A DNA stretch of 64,000 bases from the NCBI GenBank assembly GCA_029260315.1, contig JAJDDM010000146.1, positions 1-64,000 on the forward strand. Reading direction: 5' to 3'. Both the position numbers and the translations under genes were made by a program. This stretch comes from Phycisphaerales bacterium. Lineage in GTDB: Bacteria > Planctomycetota > Phycisphaerae > Phycisphaerales > UBA1924. Under the pieces are notes generated by a model. That model saw nothing but the letters and a program-made list of their open reading frames with translations. It made no database searches and was not told the origin of the DNA. Shown here piece by piece: positions 57,659-64,000 of this stretch; the stretch's first letter is position 1; the number at the start of each line of letters is the position of its first letter.

Positions 57659-58222
57659 AGTGTAATCGAGCGGCCCCTCCGGGCAAACCACGGCCTGCGG
57701 CTGTGGCGTGAGAACGAATGGAAGAGTGTAATCGAGCGGCCCCTCCGGGCAAACCACGGCCGTCCGGCGGGCCAAGGCGATGATGACGCGAGTGTAATCG
57801 AGCGGCCCCTCCGGGCAAACCACGGCGGTAATCAGACTATCCGCGTCCATTTATCCAGTGTAATCGAGCGGCCCCTCCGGGCAAACCACGGCCTGACATA
57901 TTCGCGCCCGTAATAGATGCGGAGTGTAATCGAGCGGCCCCTCCGGGCAAACCACGGCAGTCGGTCCGCCAACCCGATCGCGGAAGCAAGTGTAATCGAG
58001 CGGCCCCTCCGGGCAAACCACGGCGCAAGGACATCGAGCAATTCGCGCTACGCAAGTGTAATCGAGCGGCCCCTCCGGGCAAACCACGGCTTCAGATACC
58101 CGCCCGATGTGCGCCCGTTGAGTGTAATCGAGCGGCCCCTCCGGGCAAACCACGGCATACGGCGGGATGGCCTGCGAGTCCGCGTCAGTGTAATCGAGCG
58201 GCCCCTCCGGGCAAACCACGGC
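57659..58222 (-). CRISPR. CRISPR array, 9 repeats and 8 spacers
   Basis: Nine identical 36-bp repeats starting at 57659, 57725, 57791, 57857, 57923, 57989, 58055, 58121 and 58187, with eight spacers of exactly 30 bp (66-bp period). In crRNA sense (minus strand) the repeat begins gccgtggtttgcccgg and ends gctcgattacact. The strand is set by complementarity to the tracrRNA and by the terminator at 57612. Neither end repeat is degenerate. The adjoining 58223-58310 (leader side) is not AT-rich. Confidence 0.98.
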
Positions 58223-58310
58223 TCTAGGATGCGCGCAGGGTGGGTGGCGGGGTGGGCGGTGTTCTGAGGGTCGGGGCCTGGGATTGGGTGTGTTGTTGCA
58301 CGTTCGGCAC

Positions 58311-58434
58311 TGGTGGGCGAGCCACCAGTGGCACGGGGGATGTTGCACTTTGGCGTGGCCTTCGCTCGAAGACTCGCTTCGACCACGGCACCGGGTGGGA
58401 AGCACCAACCGCCCAGAGCGGCGGTTGGCGGCAC
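58311..58434 (-). repeat. REP-like element cluster after the propeller gene
   Basis: Read on the minus strand from just past the stop at 58440: hairpin gtgccgccaaccgcc...ggcggttggtgcttc (58434-58399), then the 40-bp module (58391-58352), then a second small palindrome gtgccactggtgg...ccaccagtgcc (58342-58311). The modules match those at 48350-48429 and in dnaE. Confidence 0.75.
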
Positions 58435-58439
58435 GAGGG

Positions 58440-60710
58440 TCAGTCGAGCAGGTCGAGGAGGATGAAGAAGTCCTCGGCGTCGATGAAGCCGTCGCCGTTG
58501 AGGTCGCCGGCGGCGAGGCGGTCGCAGGGGGGGTCGGGGGGGTCGATGGGGTTGACCGGGGCGTTGAGGCGGAGGATCTGGAAGAGGTCGGCGCGGGTGA
58601 GGACGCCGTCGCAGTTGAGGTCGCCGGGGATGGCGATGGGGATGCGCCACATGCCGCGGCCCTGGGTGCTGACGACGATGCGCTGGCGGTCGGCGTCGAG
58701 TTCGAGGTCGATGACCGGGACGTGGGGGAGGTTCTGGCTGTAGCGGTGCCAGTTGACGCCGCCGTTGACCGAGCGGTAGAGGCCGTCGTCCGCGCCGGTG
58801 TAGAGGGTTGGGATGTTGCCGTTGCCGCCGCGGATATCGACCGAGAGGACGTTGACGGGGGTGTCGGGGAGGTCGCCGTCGAAGGGTTCGAAGGATTGGC
58901 CGGCGTTGGTGGTGCGCAGCATTTGGTCGGTGTTGAAGCCGGCGACGGCGAGGTACATGGTGTTGGGGTCGGTGGGGTGGATCTCGATCTCGCGGGTGAC
59001 GCGGGGCCAGCCGGGGTTGTTATCTTGGATGAGGGTGAAGGTGCTGGCGGCGTCGGTGGAGATGAGGACGTTGCCGTCGTTGGTGGCGGCGTAGACGACG
59101 TTGGGGTTCGAGGGTGCGATGGCGAGTGCGCGGATGGCGCCGTTGCCGTCGGTAAGGTCGGGGCTGAGGACGGACCAGTTGGAGCCGCCGTCGGTGGATT
59201 CGTGGACGCGGTGGGTGGCGTAGAGCATGCGGTCGGCATTGGCGGGGTCGAGGACGTAGGGGGGGAGGAAGCAGTTGCGTCCGGAGATGTCGGCGCCGAT
59301 GTAGTTGAAGGAGTCGCCGCCGTTGGTGGAGCGGTAGAGGTTGGCGGTGCCCTGTGACTCGACGAAGACGCGGCTTGGGCGCGTGTTGTCGAGGCGAGTC
59401 CATCCGCCGTCGCCTCCTCGGATGGTGTCCCAGAGCGCCGTGTCGGTTTCGCGGCGGTTGGTGCCGTTGTCCTGTGCGCCGGCGGCGAACCACTGGTCGT
59501 TTGTAGGGTGTGTGCTGAGGCCGGCGTAGAACTGGATGGTGGTGAGGCTGGTGTTGAGCGATTGCCAGGAGTTGCCGAGGTTTTCGCTGCGGTGGACGCC
59601 GCCGTCGGAGCCGATGAGCAGGCGTCCGTCTGCGTCGAATGCGATGGCGTGCATATCGACGTGGGGCGGGGTGATGTTGCTCCAGGAGGCGCCGTTGTTG
59701 GTTGTGCGCATGAGCGTGAAGCCGCCGGCGATGGCGGCGTCGGGGTTGGCGGGCTGGAAGGCGATGGTGGAGAGGTACCAGCCGTAGGTTGCCTGATTGA
59801 CGGCGCCGACCCATGTCCATGACGCGCCGGCGTTGTTGCTGCGGTAGATGCCCAGGTTGCTCGCGCCGCCGCCGGTGGAGCTGGAGGGATTGGTGAGGAT
59901 GGCCATGAGGCGGCTGGAGTCGTCGGGAGAGACGGCGACGCTGATGCGGCCGATGTTGGAGGGGAGGTTGTTGGTGAGCTTGGTCCAGGTTGCGCCGGCG
60001 TCGGTGGTCTTGTAGATGCCGTTGTCGGGGTGGCCGAAGATGCGGCCGATGGCGGCGTAGAGGATGCTCGTGTCGTTGTGGTCGATGGCGATGTCGGTGG
60101 CCGAGAGGTTGGGGAGGTTTTCGAGGCGTTGCCAGGAGACGCCTGCGTCGGTGGACTTGAAGACACCGAGGGGGCCGGTGGCCTGGGGGTGGTTCTTGGC
60201 GGCGGCGAGTTCGGGGAAGCCGCCGGCGCGGGTGATGGATGCGTAGAGGGTGCTCGTGTTCGCGGGGTCGATGACGATCTTGGAAAAGCAGCGCCCGGCG
60301 AAGGTGTCGTGGGCGAGGTGGGTCCAGGTGTCGCCGGCGTCTGTGGACTTGAAGAGGCCCAGGCCGTAGCGGCTGTGGTTGGCGTAGTTGGCCTCGCCGG
60401 TGCCGGCGTAGAGGGTGTCGGGGTTGGCGGGGTCGATGGCGAGCGCGCCGATGGCGGTGGTGGGCATGTGGTCGGTGAGGGGCTGCCAGGAGTCGCCGGC
60501 GTTGGTCGTGCGCCAGACGCCGGCGTCGGCACCCGCGGCGTAGTAGAGATCGGGGTCGGTGGGGTGTGCGGCGAGTGCGCTGATGCGTCCGGCGGAGCCG
60601 CCGAAGAACGAGACGGGAGCGGGGCCGAGGGATTCGGCGGTCTGGGCGGGGGCGGGTGTGCTGAGAGGGCAGGCGCAGATAATCGCGGAGAGAATGGCTG
60701 GCGTTCTCAT
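58440..60710 (-). CDS. Secreted sortilin/BNR-type beta-propeller protein with dockerin-like tail
   Basis: A 756-residue exported protein. After a signal peptide (ending TPAPAQ), at least ten BNR/VPS10-type repeats (T-N/D-A/G-G-x-S/T-W, for example STDAGDTW) form one or two beta-propellers. The C-terminal 65 residues hold two calcium-loop repeats (GDLNCDGVLTRADLFQIL and GDLNGDGFIDAEDFFILL), as in dockerin-like anchors of planctomycetes. Its start overlaps the stop of the upstream gene (ATGA). The ligand is unknown. Confidence 0.88.
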   Translation of the reverse strand: MRTPAILSAIICACPLSTPAPAQTAESLGPAPVSFFGGSAGRISALAAHPTDPDLYYAAGADAGVWRTTNAGDSWQPLTDHMPTTAIGALAIDPANPDTLYAGTGEANYANHSRYGLGLFKSTDAGDTWTHLAHDTFAGRCFSKIVIDPANTSTLYASITRAGGFPELAAAKNHPQATGPLGVFKSTDAGVSWQRLENLPNLSATDIAIDHNDTSILYAAIGRIFGHPDNGIYKTTDAGATWTKLTNNLPSNIGRISVAVSPDDSSRLMAILTNPSSSTGGGASNLGIYRSNNAGASWTWVGAVNQATYGWYLSTIAFQPANPDAAIAGGFTLMRTTNNGASWSNITPPHVDMHAIAFDADGRLLIGSDGGVHRSENLGNSWQSLNTSLTTIQFYAGLSTHPTNDQWFAAGAQDNGTNRRETDTALWDTIRGGDGGWTRLDNTRPSRVFVESQGTANLYRSTNGGDSFNYIGADISGRNCFLPPYVLDPANADRMLYATHRVHESTDGGSNWSVLSPDLTDGNGAIRALAIAPSNPNVVYAATNDGNVLISTDAASTFTLIQDNNPGWPRVTREIEIHPTDPNTMYLAVAGFNTDQMLRTTNAGQSFEPFDGDLPDTPVNVLSVDIRGGNGNIPTLYTGADDGLYRSVNGGVNWHRYSQNLPHVPVIDLELDADRQRIVVSTQGRGMWRIPIAIPGDLNCDGVLTRADLFQILRLNAPVNPIDPPDPPCDRLAAGDLNGDGFIDAEDFFILLDLLD

Positions 60711-61525
60711 CGCTGGTCCTCCGTGACGGTGAAGGTGAGGACGCCGGTGACGAGGTCGATGTCGGCGGGCGCGGCGATTGGCGATGCGCTGTTTGGTTTG
60801 GGGCTGATTGGTGGGTCCGGATCGTTCGGCGCGGCGGGTGTGGCGCGGTGGAACTCGATTCGATAGTCGCCGGGGCGGTCGATGCGGAGGTCTGCGAAGC
60901 CGCCGGCTCGGGTTGTGAGGATGGTCGTGGTGTTGGAGTCGAGGTGTGTGGCGATGACGCGCTGGCCGGTGACGCTGACGCCGGCGATATAGATGCGCAA
61001 GGGCATGTCGCCCGTGAAGCCGGGGCGGGTGGGGTCCATGAGCGGGCGGATCTCGGCGTGGACGGCGAGCTTGCTGGTGGCGATGGGGGAGGATCCAGAC
61101 GAGTCCTTGGGCGGGCGCACGAACGTGACGAGGGACTCGCGTCGGCGGACGCGGATAGCGTCGGCGACGGGGGGGACATCGCCGGACGCTCGTGCTGAGA
61201 ACTCGCCCCACTGCTCGGCGGGGACCGACTCGATGCGAGGGTCGAGCTCGACGCCGACGACGGATGCGCCGTGCGGGGTGAGATCGACCACGACGCCGGC
61301 GTTCTGGTCGGGCTGCGGGTGGTGGCGGTTTTCCTGGCGGTCTGCTGTGCGCCAGAACATCCAGGCGATGCGCTCTTGGGGCCAGACCGCCTCGCGCCCG
61401 TTCTCGTGCATCGTCACGAGTACCCCGGGAGATCCCTGGGGCGGCGACGTGGCGTGCAGGGTTCGGAGTGTTTGTGCGTTGGCGGGAAGTGTGAGGACGC
61501 TCACCAAGGCGATCAGGCGTGTCAT
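60707..61525 (-). CDS. Secreted beta-sandwich-like protein, unknown function
   Basis: A 272-residue protein with a signal peptide (MTRLIALVSVLTLPANAQ). The C-terminal half (MPLRIYIAGVSVTGQRVIAT; GGFADLRIDRPGDYRIEF) resembles Ig-like or DUF4198-type carbohydrate/metal-related beta domains, by pattern only. It is translationally coupled to the propeller gene by a 4-bp overlap, so the two probably act together outside the cell. Confidence 0.72.
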   Translation of the reverse strand: MTRLIALVSVLTLPANAQTLRTLHATSPPQGSPGVLVTMHENGREAVWPQERIAWMFWRTADRQENRHHPQPDQNAGVVVDLTPHGASVVGVELDPRIESVPAEQWGEFSARASGDVPPVADAIRVRRRESLVTFVRPPKDSSGSSPIATSKLAVHAEIRPLMDPTRPGFTGDMPLRIYIAGVSVTGQRVIATHLDSNTTTILTTRAGGFADLRIDRPGDYRIEFHRATPAAPNDPDPPISPKPNSASPIAAPADIDLVTGVLTFTVTEDQR

Positions 61526-61659
61526 GCTTGCAGACTACCCGGCGCGGTGCTCGCGGACAACGGTCCGCGCGGATCTGCATCAACCGACCATCGGCGTGTT
61601 GATCGCCGCTGAGATTGGGCGGCAGGGCCTATCGGGCTTGGAACGGGGCTTGAGGTAGG

Positions 61660-62649
61660 ATGTCGGCGATGGGCGATGCGTACGACATCGAGCCAACGCC
61701 GGGGCTGGCGGGGCACGACCGATTGGTCGTGGAGGAGCACGCGCGGTGCGTGACGTGTGAGGCGTCCTTGATGGGCAAGGCCGTGGAGGGGGCTTGCGAC
61801 TGCGGGACGACGGTGGCGTTCTCGCTGTACGGGCCGGAGGCGGCGATGTCGGGCGGCGCGGCGGCCGTGGTGGGGTCGGTCGTGTGCCGGCGGTGCGGGT
61901 ATGACCTGAGCGGGATGGCGGCGAGCGGGCGGTGTCCGGAGTGCTCGATGTCCGTGCGCCGCTCGATGCGCGGTGACCTGCTGTCGAGCAGCGATCCGGG
62001 GTATGTGGCGATGCTGGCGCGGGGGGCGCTGATCGCCGAGTGGACGGTGATTCTGAATATTGTGCTGATCGTCGCGAGCGTGTTCGTGATGAGCGTGAGG
62101 CCGGCGGTGGGCGGGGTGATGAGCGCGGCGTTGGTGGCGCTGAACATCGCGAGCCTGGCGGGGTGGTGGATGCTGACGACGCGGGATCCGGCGCTGGGGG
62201 AGGCAGATCCTGGGGGAAGGGCGCGGCGGGTGCTGCGGTGGGCGCTGGTGGGGATGATCGCCCTGACGGCGCTGGATCTGGCGCTGACGTTCGCGCCGGG
62301 TCAGGTCAATCCGGCGGGGGGCTGGGGCGTGGTTGCGATTGTGGGATTGGCGTCGCCGGTGGTGTGGCTGGTGAAGATGTATGCGTCGCTCTCGTACATG
62401 ATCATTCTGGATTCGCGGCTGGAGCGCGGGCGGGTCTCGGAGCACGCGGAGCGCGCGCGGACGATTCTGAATATCTCGCTGGGGTTGATCGCGGGGACCA
62501 TTGTCGTGGCGATGTTCACTCCTTGCGTCGCGATCCTGCCGATTCTTGCGTTGGGGATCTTCGGCGTGGTGTTTCTGGTGCGGTATGTGAGCATGCTGGA
62601 GGCGGCGCGGGAGGGGTTGAAGCGTGCGCGGGCGGGGGCGGCGAGGTGA
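61660..62649 (+). CDS. Membrane protein with N-terminal zinc ribbons, unknown function
   Basis: A 329-residue protein. The cytoplasmic N-terminus has Cys pairs CVTC...CDC and CRRCGYDLSGM...CPEC, the latter a common planctomycete zinc-ribbon form. About six membrane helices follow (for example IVASVFVMSV; GGWGVVAIVGLASPVVWLV). ATG 61660 follows GAGGTAGG; ATG 61669 is an alternative. It is divergent from the secreted pair and convergent with dnaE. The role is unknown. Confidence 0.78.
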   Translation: MSAMGDAYDIEPTPGLAGHDRLVVEEHARCVTCEASLMGKAVEGACDCGTTVAFSLYGPEAAMSGGAAAVVGSVVCRRCGYDLSGMAASGRCPECSMSVRRSMRGDLLSSSDPGYVAMLARGALIAEWTVILNIVLIVASVFVMSVRPAVGGVMSAALVALNIASLAGWWMLTTRDPALGEADPGGRARRVLRWALVGMIALTALDLALTFAPGQVNPAGGWGVVAIVGLASPVVWLVKMYASLSYMIILDSRLERGRVSEHAERARTILNISLGLIAGTIVVAMFTPCVAILPILALGIFGVVFLVRYVSMLEAAREGLKRARAGAAR

Positions 62650-62692
62650 TGTCACGCGGGATCGGGGTCGTTCTCAATGACGACGACCGCCA

Positions 62693-62740
62693 ATTGGACA
62701 ACTACGGCAGTTATTGTCCAATCTCGTTCTGGATTGGACA
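62693..62740. repeat. Three-armed inverted repeat between two convergent genes
   Basis: attggaca (62693-62700), tgtccaat (62715-62722), attggaca (62733-62740). The middle arm can pair with either outer arm, giving two mutually exclusive hairpins. No T-run follows. Confidence 0.65.
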
Positions 62741-62754
62741 GAAAGGTCCGCTTG

Positions 62755-64000
62755 TTATGGGACTTCGACGGCGACGCCGCCGACGATGGCGGCGGAGCGC
62801 TCGCCGAGGATGTCGCGGAGGTTGCTGACCAGTTCGGGTCCGACGCCGACGCGTTTGATGGTGCGGGGCTTGAGGCGGACGGTCTGGTGGCCATCGCGGA
62901 CGATGAGCTCGACGGGCATGTTGGCGGGGGCGGGGGTGCTGGTGGGGGTGCTGAGGGCGTCGCGGAGGCGGGTGAGGGCGTCGTCGCGCCCGCCGTTGAG
63001 GCGTTGCTCGTCGAGGGTGACGCTGAGTCGGCCCTTGATGAGCGGGACGCCGTCGATGGGGACGAGCTGGTCGACGATGATCTGGGGCTCGCCCCGTTTG
63101 TGGTCCATGCGGCCGAGGACGAAGAGGGCGCCGTCTGCGCGGGCGAGGTGGCCGTACTTGGTGTAGGGGTCGGCGAATATGACCGATTCGACGGAGCCGG
63201 TGAGGTCCTCGATGGTGAGGACGGCCATCTTCTGGCCGCTGGATCTGCCGGTGCGGCAGGTGACCTCGCGGAGGGACTGGGGGAGGGCGGCGACGACGAC
63301 GCGCCGGTCCTGACCGAGCTCGCGGACCGCGCGGATGTCGAGTGTGGGGAAGGCCTCGATCCAGGCGCGCCAGGTCTCGAGGGGGTGGCTGGAGAGGTAG
63401 AAGCCGAGGGTGTCTTTTTCGTTCTGGAGGGTTTCGGCCTCGGTCCAGGGTTCGGTGCGTTCGAGGGCGGGCTCGGTGGGGGCTTGGGTTTCGGCGGCGC
63501 CGAAGCCGAAGAGTTGGTTCTGGCCCGAGTCGCGGTCCTTGGCGAGTTTCTGGGCGGTGCTGACGGCGTTTTCAATTGATGCGATCATCGCGCTGCGTTG
63601 CTCGCGCCCGTGGACCTCGTCGAACGCGCCGCTGCGGATGAGAGCCTCGATGGTGGCCTTGTTGACGACGCCGGCGGGGACGCGTTCGGCGAAGTCTTGG
63701 AGGGAGAGGAAGGGGGCGGAATGAGCGATTGAGCGATTGAGCGATGGAGCGAATGAGGGGGAATCGCCGCCGGTCGTTCCGTGCGTGGCGGGTTCTTTCT
63801 GTGTCTCATTCGCTGATTCGCTGATTCGCTGATTCGCTTGCTTCTCGGCGTGGCCTTCGCTCGAAGACTCGCTCAGACCACGGCGCCCATTGCCGTCTCT
63901 CTCGACGATGATGGCGGCGATGGCCTTGGCGCCGGCGCCCTTGATGGCGCGCAGGCCGAAGCGGATGTGGCCGTGGGCGGCGTCGCGGGGTTCGTTGTCA
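62755..64000 (-). CDS. dnaE: DNA polymerase III alpha subunit, C-terminal part (runs off the window)
   Basis: The replicative polymerase subunit; about 415 C-terminal residues are present. They include the HhH-containing segment (IRFGLRAIKGAGAKAI, then VVNKATIEALIRSGAFDEV) and the OB-fold tail (MAVLTIEDLTGSVESVIF). The frame is open from the window edge at 64000. About 57 residues (63715-63887) rich in Ser, Asn, Glu and Gly interrupt the normal sequence between VERDGNG and PFLSLQDF. They derive from repeat DNA. The frame is kept, so the gene appears functional. Confidence 0.93.
   Translation of the reverse strand, partial: DNEPRDAAHGHIRFGLRAIKGAGAKAIAAIIVERDGNGRRGLSESSSEGHAEKQANQRISESANETQKEPATHGTTGGDSPSFAPSLNRSIAHSAPFLSLQDFAERVPAGVVNKATIEALIRSGAFDEVHGREQRSAMIASIENAVSTAQKLAKDRDSGQNQLFGFGAAETQAPTEPALERTEPWTEAETLQNEKDTLGFYLSSHPLETWRAWIEAFPTLDIRAVRELGQDRRVVVAALPQSLREVTCRTGRSSGQKMAVLTIEDLTGSVESVIFADPYTKYGHLARADGALFVLGRMDHKRGEPQIIVDQLVPIDGVPLIKGRLSVTLDEQRLNGGRDDALTRLRDALSTPTSTPAPANMPVELIVRDGHQTVRLKPRTIKRVGVGPELVSNLRDILGERSAAIVGGVAVEVP
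63715..63887 (-). repeat. Repeat-derived in-frame insert within dnaE
   Basis: Contains the 40-bp REP-associated module (63847-63887), three octamers cgctgatt (63813-63838) and three gagcgatt-type octamers (63724-63748). gagcgaatgag and ctcattcgct flank the middle as an inverted repeat. Confidence 0.85.

Noticed and set aside
57851-60532. An 893-codon minus-strand frame across the CRISPR array and propeller gene
   Set aside because: It is open by chance. It reads the array as a Val/Cys/Pro repeat and is a shifted frame of the real propeller gene.

Overview
The window is a GC-rich bacterial chromosome segment with densely packed genes, many joined by 4-bp ATGA/GTGA overlaps. I infer a planctomycete, probably Phycisphaerae-like. 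The grounds are a secreted beta-propeller protein ending in two dockerin-like GDLNxDG repeats, several ECF sigma/anti-sigma pairs, a dnaA standing apart from dnaN and gyrB, and the overall style of the secreted proteins. No rRNA is present to settle the taxonomy.

Layout. 0.2-12.4 kb holds housekeeping and signalling genes: metG, an ECF sigma/anti-sigma pair, a secreted repeat protein coupled to an RsbU-like phosphatase, plsY-tmk, a VWA protein and a DoxX protein. A tRNA-Leu(UAG) lies at 12.46 kb. 12.7-24.75 kb is one long cluster for a type IV pilus/type II secretion-like machine: histidine kinase, STAS protein, GspE/PilB and GspF/PilC, PilM/N/O-like proteins, then five pilin-like proteins, some with large added domains. 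24.8-33.3 kb has an S9 peptidase, a VTT-domain membrane protein, an MBL-fold hydrolase, dnaA with a probable oriC just downstream, and mutM-tadA-tatC. 33.4-49.9 kb has a second sigma/anti-sigma pair with a PDZ protein, moxR, rrf2, lysS, an AT-hook protein, clpB, fic, hpf, nhaA, a class IV aminotransferase and pyrE. 50-53 kb holds small secreted or hypothetical proteins and ubiX.

The most notable system is at 53.05-58.22 kb: a compact, apparently complete type II-C CRISPR-Cas9 locus. A tracrRNA gene (minus strand, with its own promoter and terminator) diverges from cas9-cas1-cas2 (plus strand, overlapping genes). They are followed by nine identical 36-bp repeats with eight 30-bp spacers. Repeat/anti-repeat complementarity requires the array to be transcribed from the minus strand, towards cas2. 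A 15-bp perfect hairpin followed by five Ts, placed between cas2 and the array, fits as its terminator.

The second theme is repetitive DNA. A family of short palindromic elements (GTGCCACC-hairpin-GGTGC, often followed by a 40-bp module) sits just after stop codons. One 40-bp module, with octamer repeats, lies in frame inside dnaE. A different 30-bp palindromic tandem repeat adds about 49 residues to the ClpB middle domain. These look like mobile or expanding repeats tolerated inside essential genes.

The right edge (62.76-64.0 kb) is the 3' end of dnaE on the minus strand, open through the window boundary.
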